A stretch of DNA of 64,000 bases from Olavius algarvensis Delta 4 endosymbiont (GCA_905176665.1 CAJINA010000157.1:186001-250000); one strand, 5' to 3'; positions 8,350 through 17,759 are shown, counted from the first letter of the stretch. Translations and numbers: made by a program. The notes: generated from the letters alone by a model not told the origin.

Positions 8350-8419
8350 CCCTATGCCCTATGCCCTATGCCCTATGCCCTATGCCCTATGCCCTATGCC
8401 CTATGCCCTATGCCCTATG
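8350..8419. repeat. Tandem heptamer array (CCCTATG x10)
   Basis: Ten perfect head-to-tail copies of CCCTATG. The array includes the last codons and the stop of the leftward glycosylase gene, encoding its tail MGIGHRA. Degenerate inverted copies (GCATAGAGC, GCATAGGGC) lie at about 8250-8265 beyond the convergent GDPD gene and could pair with the array in a transcript. Seven is not a multiple of three, but three units spell a fixed tail and stop, so copy-number change should not lengthen the protein. Confidence 0.9.
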
Positions 8420-9117
8420 CCCATACCTTCCAGCTCCGCAGTAATGACCCCTTCCCAACCTCTATTGGCTTTTGGATTGGCCGGACTCGGGTGGGTGATT
8501 CGGCCAATCCGGACAGCGTAATCTCCCAGAGCGGCCCTTACCCGCTGCTCCGCAAAGGCACCGATCCCGATGACCCGCTCGGGACCCAACAGGTCCACTA
8601 TTTGCCTTAGTGCCCGGTCGCAGGCCGCCATGAGCGGCTTTTTTTCGGCCGCCGGCAGGTTGTTGGGGGTGCGGTTGCGGCCACCGGCTTCCATGAATAC
8701 CAGCGGGCAGTAATTCACGATGAAAAAATACTTGAAAAAGTTGTCCGGGCGGCCGAACGCTTTTTGGGCCCAGCCCCACAAGCGACGGCCGCTGACCTCG
8801 CTCTTGCTGCAACCAAATCCTTCCACCGGGCGTTTGGGATGTTCATTCTCGGGTTTGCCGACCGGGCCGCTGATGCCCATCCAATCCCGGACAGCCGGAA
8901 TTTCGCCGAACGGCACGCCGGTCTGGACCATGCCCCAGGGGCCCGGATTCATGCCCAGCAGCATGGTGGGGGCCTGCAGGGTTCCGAAACGCTGTAAATA
9001 AAGATCGTGGGGCTTGCGGGCGTAGACCAGAGGATTGTAAACGTGCGTCACCGGGGCGGAAAAGCTCAGGCGTTGTGTGGCTGTGATGAGATCATCGACT
9101 ATCTGCTTGAAATTCAA
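8401..9117 (-). CDS. SMUG1-type uracil-DNA glycosylase
   Basis: A 238-residue DNA repair enzyme that should excise uracil and some oxidised pyrimidines. The first active-site motif GMNPGPWGMVQTGVPFGE (about 55-72) and the second motif HPSPANP (His209) are those of the SMUG1 family rather than of Ung or family 4 enzymes. SMUG1 is best known from animals, but bacterial members such as that of Geobacter metallireducens are known. The last codons lie in the CCCTATG array. Convergent with the GDPD gene. Confidence 0.88.
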   Translation of the reverse strand: MNFKQIVDDLITATQRLSFSAPVTHVYNPLVYARKPHDLYLQRFGTLQAPTMLLGMNPGPWGMVQTGVPFGEIPAVRDWMGISGPVGKPENEHPKRPVEGFGCSKSEVSGRRLWGWAQKAFGRPDNFFKYFFIVNYCPLVFMEAGGRNRTPNNLPAAEKKPLMAACDRALRQIVDLLGPERVIGIGAFAEQRVRAALGDYAVRIGRITHPSPANPKANRGWEGVITAELEGMGIGHRA

Positions 9118-9256
9118 TGTGTTTCTATGCCTCCTGGTGTTTGACTCGACTCGGTGGGCAGAGATTGTCAGGTTGCCAAAATACCGCTTTATCTGCTACT
9201 AAGCAACCCAATATCAACTTTGGCAGTTTCTATCGGTATTATAATAAGGGGTAAAC

Positions 9257-9670
9257 ATGGACATCAATTATGTAGACGCAAATACATTTGATTTTGACTC
9301 CCGGCTCTATTTGAAAATATTAGTGGCCATTGCCAAATCCGATCCGGACAACGGTGAGCCAGAATTCAACTATGTCCGCCGCCAAGCCATTGGATTAGGG
9401 TTGGACCTGGATGACTTCTGGGACAGTACGCCCAAAGATTTTCTCACCGGAAAAATCAAGGTTTCGCGCCTGACCGCCCTGGTAATCATAAAAGACAGTA
9501 TCATACTGGCCACCATGGACGGGAACTTTTCCCTGGGTGAAAAAGAGCGCATTTATGCCTACGCTGAGAGTCTGGATATTCCCCGGACCGATGTCGACCG
9601 GGTCGAAAGCCTGTTGAAAGAATTTGAAAGTCTAAAAACTAAGTGGGACGAGCTTGTAACGATTGACTGA
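9257..9670 (+). CDS. TerB-like domain protein
   Basis: A 137-residue all-helical acidic protein. The C-terminal half (ATMDGNFSLGEKERIYAYA) resembles TerB/DjlA-N tellurite-resistance domains, in which Asp/Glu residues bind metal. AAGGGG precedes the ATG. The stop overlaps the start of the exchanger-like gene that follows, so the two are translationally coupled; a link to divalent cation handling is an inference from that pairing. Confidence 0.65.
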   Translation: MDINYVDANTFDFDSRLYLKILVAIAKSDPDNGEPEFNYVRRQAIGLGLDLDDFWDSTPKDFLTGKIKVSRLTALVIIKDSIILATMDGNFSLGEKERIYAYAESLDIPRTDVDRVESLLKEFESLKTKWDELVTID

Positions 9671-10670
9671 CTTGAACTGGCTTAAGGAATTTATTGAAAA
9701 AATAGCGGGTTATGACCCGTGGTTCTCCCTGGTTATTTTTCTGGGAGCTTCCGCCTTGATGATCTGGCGCCTGGGTGTCCTGGAGAGCCGCGGATTCGAG
9801 GGCACCATTCTGGGTACGCTGATCATGCCCTACTGCTCGGGCCTTTCCAACCTGATATTCGCCTGGGTTATGGGCCGCGCAGGTCAAAACGGCTCCTTGG
9901 TACTGGAAAACTGCCTGGTCAACAACGTCACCAACATGACCCTTCTAATTGGGCTGCCGGCCCTGATCTGGGGTCTTGCCATCATACCCCCCGGCAAAAA
10001 GGGCAAAACGAAGTCCCGTCTAAACAGCCAGAGTCGGCTGGATCTCCTCTCCCTGCTTTTGACCCTCATTGCCGTTCTTTTCTTTACGGGTGCCGTCTGG
10101 GCCCTGGGCCGGGATGGCAGGCTCGATTATGGCGACGGCCTGGTGCTGGTCGGCCTCTTTCTCTTCTGGCAGTTGTTCCACGTATTTGAGGTGCTTAAAA
10201 CCAACGTACAAAAAGGCCGCAGCATGTCCTGGTTGATTTTTGCCGAGCTGGCTGTGATTATTGCCTGCGGATACGGGGTGTTCACCAGTATCGAGAATTT
10301 GGTGGCCTGGATTCCCAAAACCGGAACCGGTTTTTTTACCTACAGCCGGTTGGGTTGGCTCAGCGGACTGTTGATGGTGATTCCCAATGCCATGCTGGCC
10401 TTATATTATGCTTACCGCAAAAGACCCGCCGTGGTGTTAAGTTCCCAGATTGGGGACGGTCATATCTGTATTCCCATGTGCATCGGCCTGTTTGCCCTGT
10501 TCAGTAACATCGACGTCGTACCCTATTTCCAGACCGGCGTTATAATGATCCTGGGTGCCTGCCTGTTGCAGATGCTGTTTTTAGGGCTTCTGGGCCGCCT
10601 GCCCCGGGTGATCGGGGCGGTGATGGTGGGGAGTTATTTTGTCTTTCTCTACAAAGGCCTGATTTCTTAG
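9663..10670 (+). CDS. Sodium/calcium exchanger family membrane protein
   Basis: A 335-residue membrane protein with about 10 helices. Two inverted alpha-repeats can be made out: ENCLVNNVTNMTLLIGLPAL (about 79-98) and SQIGDGHICIPMCIGLFALF (about 262-281), as in CaCA exchangers such as YrbG, though the acidic GNxxGSN-type motifs are degenerate. The start is TTG at 9663, eight bases inside the preceding TerB-like gene. Ion specificity is unknown. Confidence 0.7.
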   Translation: MTDLNWLKEFIEKIAGYDPWFSLVIFLGASALMIWRLGVLESRGFEGTILGTLIMPYCSGLSNLIFAWVMGRAGQNGSLVLENCLVNNVTNMTLLIGLPALIWGLAIIPPGKKGKTKSRLNSQSRLDLLSLLLTLIAVLFFTGAVWALGRDGRLDYGDGLVLVGLFLFWQLFHVFEVLKTNVQKGRSMSWLIFAELAVIIACGYGVFTSIENLVAWIPKTGTGFFTYSRLGWLSGLLMVIPNAMLALYYAYRKRPAVVLSSQIGDGHICIPMCIGLFALFSNIDVVPYFQTGVIMILGACLLQMLFLGLLGRLPRVIGAVMVGSYFVFLYKGLIS

Positions 10671-10856
10671 ACTCGATTCTATAAGCGGTCACTTTTTATG
10701 ATCCGAAAGCCACCCAATATCATGCTGGACTTGATCAGGCAGGCGGTGTGATTTGTTGAAATATTGTCGGTGCTGATTCTGTGTGGTACGAAATTCCACT
10801 AAGTTCTCGATCCAGAGCCATGTTTGGTATTCATAACGACTAAAGGGAGCAAGGAC

Positions 10857-11354
10857 ATGCGTAGAATCAGTTTTATGGAGGTCGCCCTGCTGATGGCCCT
10901 GATGGCGGGCTGCGGCCATCCAGGGAAGCCGGCTGGCGAACCAGCGCAGCCATCGCCCCCCATGACCGGTGACACTGCGATCCTGCAATCCTGGCCAGGC
11001 GACTATCCCATGGACCGGCTTGAACGGCTTCCGGCAGACCAGCGGGAGCAGGGCATCGGCTATATCAGCGACCGGGATATTTTCGCAAGTGTCTGGACGG
11101 CCTTTAAACCGGGCGAAAGAGTGCCCGACATAGACTTTGTGAATCACCTGGTGCTGTTTGCGCGCAACACCCAATTTTACAATCGGATATCTATCGGAAA
11201 GGTCATGGTAAAAGAAGGTGTTGCCGAAGTCTTGGCCATGGAAACCAAGTCGGCGCTGCCGATAGAAGACACGGTTGCCATGTCCCTGGTCGTGATTGCC
11301 CGGTACGGTATTATCGGTCTGCGGACCGGGGCGACCGTTATGCCGATAAAATAA
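10857..11354 (+). CDS. Lipoprotein of unknown function
   Basis: A 165-residue protein with a lipoprotein signal (LLMALMAGC, Cys19) and a proline-rich linker, hence anchored in the envelope. The C-terminal part (DIDFVNHLVLFARN...VAMSLVVIAR) vaguely recalls PrcB-type beta domains, but I do not name a family. GGGAG upstream supports the ATG at 10857; the longer reading from 10824 has no ribosome site. It precedes the EEP hydrolase by 39 bases and may share a transcript. The gap 10671-10856 holds nothing recognisable. Confidence 0.7.
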   Translation: MRRISFMEVALLMALMAGCGHPGKPAGEPAQPSPPMTGDTAILQSWPGDYPMDRLERLPADQREQGIGYISDRDIFASVWTAFKPGERVPDIDFVNHLVLFARNTQFYNRISIGKVMVKEGVAEVLAMETKSALPIEDTVAMSLVVIARYGIIGLRTGATVMPIK

Positions 11355-11393
11355 AACCGGCGACCGGGTTCCTTTTAGCGGATTGCTGCCCAC

Positions 11394-12434
11394 ATGCACA
11401 GTGAAGATATGGCGAGCCTAACTAATAAATACCAGCATAGATACATACGCCTGATCGCCGCGGGCCGAAATTTTGTAGTGGCTGCCCTGGCTGTCTTGCT
11501 GCTGGTGGGCGGCACTGCCGTGGCTGGCTTTTCGGCAGGCATTGAACCGGTGTATGGCGGCCCCCTTTTGGCCGGTGAGTCAGCCGGGCCGGAAAACACC
11601 TATTTCCAGGGGCCCTTGAAGGTCATGTCCCTGAATATGGCCCACGGCCGCAAAACCGCCTTCAGCCAGATCTATCTGTCCTGGCAGACGATTCACGCCA
11701 ACCTGATTGCTATCGGCGCTGTCTTGAGATCGACGGATGCCGATATCGTGGCCCTGCAGGAGGCGGACGGCCCTTCCTGGTGGAGCGGGAATATCGACCA
11801 TGCGGCCCTGCTGGCCGACAAGGCCGGATATCCCTGGTTTGCGCGTGCGGGATACATGCATGCCTGGGCGCTTGATTATGGCGCCGCGTTGCTGACCAGG
11901 CGGCCTTTTGTGGAGACAAGAGCGCATCGCTTCAAAAAAATCTTCCTGTTTCCGCCAAAAGGATTTCTGCTCGGGCGTTTCGGTTGGTATCCTCAGGGAG
12001 TGCCCACTGATAATCCGATTTTCATCGACATCGTTTCGGTTCACCTCGGTTTTTCCCAGTCGGCAGTCCGCAGCCGGCAGATCGCGGAGATGTGGACTGT
12101 TTTGGAGAATCGTCATAAACCACTGATTATTCTTGGAGATTTTAATAGTAGCTGGCTTGGGGATGCTTCCGCAGTCCGTGAGTTGTCCCGGAAAACCGGA
12201 TTACAGGTCTACCGGCCGGGAGCTAATGGCATGGAAACCTATGGCTCCCGCCGCCTGGACTGGATATTGATTTCGGCCGACCTGGAGTTTTTAAACTACG
12301 AAGTCGTCCCGGATATCCTTTCCGATCATCGCGGAATAACGGCGGTGATTGGTTACAGGGGGCCTAAGGCCCCGGGGTCCGAGAAGCCCGGGGTTCAAGG
12401 GGTGCGTGATAAGCACCAGGGTCCCACGCCTTGA
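11394..12434 (+). CDS. Secreted endonuclease/exonuclease/phosphatase family protein
   Basis: A 346-residue metal-dependent phosphoesterase of the EEP fold with an N-terminal membrane or signal segment (about 23-46), so it probably acts outside the cytoplasm. Metal and catalytic motifs are in order: SLNMAHG (about 78), LQEADG, VSVHLG, GDFNSSW and the C-terminal SDHRGI. Substrate could be a phospholipid, nucleic acid or sugar phosphate. A shorter start at 11409 is possible; neither start has a clear ribosome site. Confidence 0.82.
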   Translation: MHSEDMASLTNKYQHRYIRLIAAGRNFVVAALAVLLLVGGTAVAGFSAGIEPVYGGPLLAGESAGPENTYFQGPLKVMSLNMAHGRKTAFSQIYLSWQTIHANLIAIGAVLRSTDADIVALQEADGPSWWSGNIDHAALLADKAGYPWFARAGYMHAWALDYGAALLTRRPFVETRAHRFKKIFLFPPKGFLLGRFGWYPQGVPTDNPIFIDIVSVHLGFSQSAVRSRQIAEMWTVLENRHKPLIILGDFNSSWLGDASAVRELSRKTGLQVYRPGANGMETYGSRRLDWILISADLEFLNYEVVPDILSDHRGITAVIGYRGPKAPGSEKPGVQGVRDKHQGPTP

Positions 12435-12613
12435 TCCTGTAGCCTTTGATCTCCATTACCCTGAAACTTTCCCACCCTTTCATCTAACTGTTTTGGACAC
12501 CGCAACGGTCCGATCATTGCCTTGCCCCACATGGACATTCGGATAGGACTGCTTATCCTATGGCGAGTAAGACCAATGAATCGCCTATGACCCCTTGCGG
12601 TGACAGGAGCAGG

Positions 12614-13747
12614 ATGGAAACGTTAAGCCCCGCCTCGAGCAGCCCCGATAAAAATCTGTCGATCTCTATCGCGAAGCAGGTGCAGAAAAATTGCAACATC
12701 TCGGATGCCACCCACGCCGGGGTTTTTTCAATTTGCGGACTGGCCCTGCGTATGCGGGATCTTTACAAATGGGAAAAACAGCTGCCGCCCTGGAAGGAGA
12801 AGGCCCAGGAGGATATCCTGGACTGGATCGGTCAACGGGAGGAAACCTGGGATGATATTCGGGAGGTGCCCTACCAATCCATTATAGTGGCCGGTGTCGA
12901 GTATGATGCCTTTGATACGGTCGGCATCAATCGGGTACTGGCCGCTTCCGGGCTTTTTTACGGGGCTGGGTATGCCTACAGTTTGAAACCCACGTTTTTC
13001 CTGGCCCACATTACACGGGAGCAGAATATCGAAGGACGGCAGGTACTCGTGCTCGGGAAGGAACTGGCCCGGGACCTGCTCACCTTGCCGGCCATGTCCC
13101 GGGACGGCGTGATTGTCTTGCGCACCGAGGCGGCCCGGATGTACCTGTGGGATCAAATCCAGTATCTCAAAAAGTCAGGCAAGCCCTTCCTGGAATATGC
13201 GCTGGCGCAGATCGGGGTGACCGACCAGGATCCGGGAACCTTGCGCCAGACGCTGCCGCAACTGTTTGCAGCCCAGGCCGAAACCTACCTCCGCCATGAA
13301 GTCGGCGAATCCATGGACCAGGTCTTCGACCGGGAAACCTGGCGGGAAATGATTGCCGACTATCCGCATACCCCAGTGGAACTGTTGGTTCGGGCGGTCA
13401 AGGATCTGTTGGCGGACACTTCTGAGAACGGTACGCTGCCGCACCTCATCCATTCCGGCCAGGTTGTATCCCTGGCCCTGTATGCCGCTTTTCTAGATGG
13501 CCTCGGCCGGGAACTGTTTCCCGAGTTTCGACCTGCTTTCAGGCGGTATATGGAAAATGGCGATTTAGCCGCCGTTGCCCGAACCGTGACCGCGGGGCAT
13601 CGGAACGCCAGGCACATGGTAACGGATATCATCGCCCTTTACCGGGAGGGTCGAAACGGCAAGGGCAAATCCTGGGCAGCCGCTGAAATCAGCCGGCGTT
13701 ATCTGGAAAAGAAAGCCGAAAAATCCCGTCCCCCTAAAAAGACGTAG
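12614..13747 (+). CDS. Sfum_1244-like conserved protein
   Basis: A 377-residue soluble protein with no membrane segment or signal. It looks like the Sfum_1244 family (named for a Syntrophobacter protein), whose function is unknown. Patches such as FSICGLALRMRDLYKWE and YDAFDTVGINRVL look conserved. AGGAG just before the ATG at 12614 favours this start; an ATG at 12560 would add 18 polar residues. The Cj0069-type gene follows 49 bases later on the same strand, so the two probably work together. Confidence 0.7.
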   Translation: METLSPASSSPDKNLSISIAKQVQKNCNISDATHAGVFSICGLALRMRDLYKWEKQLPPWKEKAQEDILDWIGQREETWDDIREVPYQSIIVAGVEYDAFDTVGINRVLAASGLFYGAGYAYSLKPTFFLAHITREQNIEGRQVLVLGKELARDLLTLPAMSRDGVIVLRTEAARMYLWDQIQYLKKSGKPFLEYALAQIGVTDQDPGTLRQTLPQLFAAQAETYLRHEVGESMDQVFDRETWREMIADYPHTPVELLVRAVKDLLADTSENGTLPHLIHSGQVVSLALYAAFLDGLGRELFPEFRPAFRRYMENGDLAAVARTVTAGHRNARHMVTDIIALYREGRNGKGKSWAAAEISRRYLEKKAEKSRPPKKT

Positions 13748-13796
13748 CAACCGAATCCCGGCCGGTGGGATTTACCTGGCACGATGGAGTTTATTT

Positions 13797-14888
13797 ATGA
13801 CCGCGACAAGAAAAGGGCGGATTGCCATTCTCTATCCCGGCGATCGCCAGGTTCGGCAAAATGCAACCCCGGATAACAACCGCCTGGCTTTAATTTTCAA
13901 CTCTTTCAGCGAACTGGATATAGAGGCCGAACCGGCCGTGTATCACGACGATTTTTGCGAGGAGGTCCGGGAGCAGCTCCTGCAGGTCGATGCCGTGCTG
14001 GTCTGGCACAATCCCATCCAGGACGGTCGGGACCGATCCATCCTGGACCCCATGCTCCGCGATGTTTCCGCAGCCGGTGTTTTCGTCAGTACCCATCCCG
14101 ATACCATATTGAAGATCGGTACCAAGGAGGTTCTCTACCAGACGCGGGATATGGGTTGGGGCTGTGATACACATCTGTATCGCACTCTGGACCAGATGCG
14201 CAGCAATCTTCCCGAGCGGCTTGCTTCCGGAGAGCCCCGGGTCCTCAAACAATATCGCGGCAACGGTGGCCGCGGCGTGTGGTGGATCGCCTTGTCAAAA
14301 AAGGGCGCCGGGCCGAATCCGGATACGTTGCTGCGGGCAAGGCAGGCTAAAAAAGGCAGTGTTGAGGAAACGATGGCCTTGGATGCGTTTTTTAAGCGTT
14401 GCGAGCCTTATTTCACAGGCGAAGGGCGCATGATCGATCAGGCTTATCAACTGCGTCTTCCCGAAGGGATGGTGCGCTGCTACATGGTGGTCGACAAGGT
14501 GGCCGGTTTCGGGCATCAGGCCGTCAATGCATTGTATCCCGCACCCGCCGGTGCCCCGCCGACCCACGCTCCGCAACCCGGCCCCCGTCTTTACCATCCG
14601 CCTTCCCTGCCGGAATTTCAGCGGCTCAAACGCATCCTGGAACAGGAATGGGTCCCGGCCTTGCAGCGGAAACTGGATATCGACACCGGAGCACTACCTA
14701 TCTTGTGGGATTGTGACTTTCTGCTGGGCCCCAAGAACGAAAAAGGTGAAGATACATACGTGCTGTGCGAGATCAACGCCAGCAGCATCGCCCCGTTCCC
14801 AGAATCGGCCGCACCGGTTGTCGCCCGAGCGGCCCTTGAAGCCATTGCCCAGCGGGTGCCCTGCGGGAGCGACCCACTAAAAAATTAA
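13797..14888 (+). CDS. Cj0069-type ATP-grasp-like protein
   Basis: A 363-residue protein of the Cj0069 family. The layout recalls ATP-grasp ligases: an N-terminal alpha/beta domain (IAILYPGD, VWHNPI), a middle part with RVLKQYRGNGGRGVWWI resembling the nucleotide-binding lysine and glycine loop, and a C-terminal ENINAS-like metal site (CEINASSIAPFPE). A carboxylate-amine ligation is therefore plausible, with unknown substrate. GGAG at a good distance supports the ATG. It overlaps the convergent antiporter gene by 12 bases. Confidence 0.75.
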   Translation: MTATRKGRIAILYPGDRQVRQNATPDNNRLALIFNSFSELDIEAEPAVYHDDFCEEVREQLLQVDAVLVWHNPIQDGRDRSILDPMLRDVSAAGVFVSTHPDTILKIGTKEVLYQTRDMGWGCDTHLYRTLDQMRSNLPERLASGEPRVLKQYRGNGGRGVWWIALSKKGAGPNPDTLLRARQAKKGSVEETMALDAFFKRCEPYFTGEGRMIDQAYQLRLPEGMVRCYMVVDKVAGFGHQAVNALYPAPAGAPPTHAPQPGPRLYHPPSLPEFQRLKRILEQEWVPALQRKLDIDTGALPILWDCDFLLGPKNEKGEDTYVLCEINASSIAPFPESAAPVVARAALEAIAQRVPCGSDPLKN

Positions 14889-16688
14889 AAAACTGACGAA
14901 CAGAATTGCAGTGGGCAAAAGGGCTCCCAGTAATAACTTCATGGGCGACACGCCGTTTTCGAAATGCCTTTTCAATATCGCCTGGCCCGCCGGGTTTGGG
15001 GCGTTGGCAATGATGGTCAGGCCACCGCCGGTGACAGCGCCGGCCACGACCGCATATTTGAGTTCATCCGTAAACCCGGGTACCAGCGTACTCAGGTAGG
15101 TAATGGCGGCATTGTCGTTGAAAGCCGTCAAGATTGTGGAGCCCAGCATGAGCGGAATCTCGCCGAGGGCGCCCAGCACAGGGGCAATCCACCACCCCTG
15201 AACACCGCCATGGATCACCAGACCCCCGAGAAAAAAGCCGACCAGCAGCGCCGGTTTCAGGTCGATCCGGTTCTGGTAGGGCGAGGTGACTTCCGCAAAT
15301 CCCAGGAAGAACAGCAGGCCGGGTATGAACAGGGCCGGGTAGTGGGCATTGTAAATCGTCCAGGCCATAAACAGGACATGCACACAGATCACCCACGCAG
15401 GGACGGGATCATCGCGATTGTCCCATTCAGGGTCCCGGTAAACCGGTCGCTCCTCAACAGGCATCAGGCCGGGAATTGTCTTTCTCAGGTAGCGCCGCTC
15501 TACCTCCTGGAAGCGGTTTTCAAATGCCTCTCTGATGACATCTAGGTCATACCCTTTGTTTCGCATTTCCGCTTCATACTTCGCGCGCAGGTTTTCGATG
15601 GTGCGCTCTCTGATTTCGTCGTAACGTTTTTCTATGGCCTGGGCGAAGTCCCGCTTGGTGGCCAGTACACACTCGACCCGGTCAAACTCAGTTTCCAACT
15701 CTTCGCGTTTGAAATATTTGGTTTCGATATCACTTTTAAGGGCGACCAGGGCAAAGGGTTTTTCAAGGGCGGCGATCTCCTTCTTGAAAATCATATAGTA
15801 AACCCCGTTGGCGACCAGGATGCCGAGCAGGGCTTTCCAGCCAAAATGCATCACCATGTGGCTCATGCCCCAGCCCCAGGGGCCGGCGACCATTAATACC
15901 GGCGGTGCGGCAAAATGGGTCAGGGTGCCACCCACAGAGATGTTTACGAGCAACAGGCCGATGGTGGCGTATTTAAAGCGGTTGCTAGGTTCAAGGTTGT
16001 AGAATTTGCTGGCCAGGAGGAGGGCAGAGATAGTCATGGCGGCCGGCTCTGTGATCAGCGAACCGAGCAGAGGGCCGATTGTCAGTATGGTCAGCCACCA
16101 ACCCTTCAGGGTTCCTCCTAAGAGACCGGCGACAATCTGCATGGTCTTTTCGGCCAGCTTGAGAATCGGCCGGGTCGCGGCCAGGGTCATGATGACAACA
16201 ACGAACAGGGGTTCGGTAAAGTTGATTTTCTGGGTAATGTAGAATTTCAGGGTGGACCAGTCATGAAAATAGAATATCGTGACTCCCAGAGCAACCGCCC
16301 AGATACCGAAGACGGCTTCCACTTCTCCCAGAAAATGAAAGAGCTCGGCCCCGTGGTGAACGGAGTATTTATCGGCTTCCCCCCGGGCTATCCGATCGGC
16401 ATGGCCATGCTCCCATTTATGGGAAATGGCCAGAAACCGACTGGTGAGGAAAGTGTGTACGATGGCACAGAAGAAAATCAGCGTCGCGGCCACATTGAAG
16501 GGCTCGCTAGCTGCCCGTTTCAGCACGATTTTGACAATGCTCTGTTCTTCGGAATCTCCGTAACTTTCCAGGCTGCGTGGGAATAGGGGGGGCTGACCGG
16601 TTGGGTCGGCACCCCAGGCGCTGGCGACGACAGCCAGGATAGACAGACAGATCAGGATACTCAGCCAGAAGAGTAAATTTTTATTCAT
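14877..16688 (-). CDS. Putative Na+/H+ antiporter
   Basis: A 603-residue inner-membrane protein with an N-terminal signal-like helix and about 12 membrane segments, split by a long charged, probably coiled-coil insertion (about 315-410). It resembles the putative Na+/H+ antiporter family (Na_H_antiport_3, related to the ion-transporter superfamily). The segments GGTLTHFAAPPVLMVAGPW and TAFNDNAAITYLSTL contain likely ion-path residues. The ATG at 16688 with GAGG ten bases upstream is preferred to the TTG at 16697. Confidence 0.8.
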   Translation of the reverse strand: MNKNLLFWLSILICLSILAVVASAWGADPTGQPPLFPRSLESYGDSEEQSIVKIVLKRAASEPFNVAATLIFFCAIVHTFLTSRFLAISHKWEHGHADRIARGEADKYSVHHGAELFHFLGEVEAVFGIWAVALGVTIFYFHDWSTLKFYITQKINFTEPLFVVVIMTLAATRPILKLAEKTMQIVAGLLGGTLKGWWLTILTIGPLLGSLITEPAAMTISALLLASKFYNLEPSNRFKYATIGLLLVNISVGGTLTHFAAPPVLMVAGPWGWGMSHMVMHFGWKALLGILVANGVYYMIFKKEIAALEKPFALVALKSDIETKYFKREELETEFDRVECVLATKRDFAQAIEKRYDEIRERTIENLRAKYEAEMRNKGYDLDVIREAFENRFQEVERRYLRKTIPGLMPVEERPVYRDPEWDNRDDPVPAWVICVHVLFMAWTIYNAHYPALFIPGLLFFLGFAEVTSPYQNRIDLKPALLVGFFLGGLVIHGGVQGWWIAPVLGALGEIPLMLGSTILTAFNDNAAITYLSTLVPGFTDELKYAVVAGAVTGGGLTIIANAPNPAGQAILKRHFENGVSPMKLLLGALLPTAILFVSFLIF

Positions 16689-16739
16689 GTTATACAATCC
16701 TCGATTAGTGTCTCGACAGCCTGTACGAATCGCCGGCCT

Positions 16740-17717
16740 CTAGTCCGGCCGGTAGGGCTTACCCAGCGCTGCCGGCGCCGCCCCGGAGAGAATTTGGAGG
16801 AACGGTTTCAGGGCCGGTCTTCCGGCGGCAAAGCGCTGCACCGATTCATTCTGGGACGCTGACATGAGCAGTAGGGTGAAGATCATCAGCGGAAAGGGCG
16901 CCACCTGGAATACCTGCGACGGAAGCGATGGAAACCACCCCTGCAGGTAGATGCCCATCACCTGGAGAAAAGCGAACAGGAATGCCCCGGCCGCCGCTTT
17001 GAGGGGATGCCAGCCGCCGAAGATCACCAGCGCCAGGGCGATCCAGCCGGTTCCTTCCGCCCCCTGGGGCCGGCCCCAGCCGGGTTTGGTGGCCAGCGAG
17101 AAGGTAGCCCCGGCCAGTCCGACCAGCAGCCCACCCACCATCGTATACAACAACTGGGTCAATTTCGGGTCAATCCCACGGGCATAAGCGGCCCGCGGAT
17201 GTTCGCCCACCGACCGTAGTTTAAGTCCCGCCGGTGTCCAATATATATACCACCAGCACAGCCCGACCAGAACCAGGCTGAAGTAGACTGGTAGGTTGTG
17301 ATTGAAGAATACCGGACCGACAAAAGGCACTTCGCTTAACAGCGGTATCGGCAGGTGGGTGACCTGGGGGCCCTGCAGGCGGGAGTAATCGTTTCCCAGG
17401 AAATAGGCCAGATCCCTTGTCGTCAGTGTGAGTACAAAGCCCACGGCCACCTGCGACTGCTCCAGGTAGATACTGAACAGCGCTACCACCAAAGCCACGG
17501 CCGCCCCCACCAGGGCACCAACGATGAATCCTGCCAAGAGGCTGCCCGAATTGTAGGTGACGACAAACGCCGCCATGGCGCTGAGTAGGATACTCCCGTC
17601 CAGGGAGAGATTGATAATCCCCGCTTTCTCGGTGATGGTTTCACCGAGGGTGGCCAGCAGAATCGGGGTTGCACCCGCAACGACACTTGCCAGGAGTATG
17701 CTGAGTTCTATTTCCAT
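16740..17717 (-). CDS. BMP-type ABC importer, permease 2
   Basis: A 325-residue permease with about 8-9 membrane segments, of the branched-chain/nucleoside permease superfamily (YufQ/NupQ-like). The motif EKAGIINLSLDGSILLSA near the N-terminus (about 31-48) is typical. It is the last gene of the leftward importer operon, 42 bases after permease 1. Confidence 0.88.
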   Translation of the reverse strand: MEIELSILLASVVAGATPILLATLGETITEKAGIINLSLDGSILLSAMAAFVVTYNSGSLLAGFIVGALVGAAVALVVALFSIYLEQSQVAVGFVLTLTTRDLAYFLGNDYSRLQGPQVTHLPIPLLSEVPFVGPVFFNHNLPVYFSLVLVGLCWWYIYWTPAGLKLRSVGEHPRAAYARGIDPKLTQLLYTMVGGLLVGLAGATFSLATKPGWGRPQGAEGTGWIALALVIFGGWHPLKAAAGAFLFAFLQVMGIYLQGWFPSLPSQVFQVAPFPLMIFTLLLMSASQNESVQRFAAGRPALKPFLQILSGAAPAALGKPYRPD

Positions 17718-17759
17718 TGTCTAAATAAATCCGATATACGAATTTCGAGTTTTTCGTTT

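Noticed and set aside
8350..8419. CCCTATG array as a CRISPR array.
   Set aside because: Units are 7 bases with no spacers and there are no cas genes.
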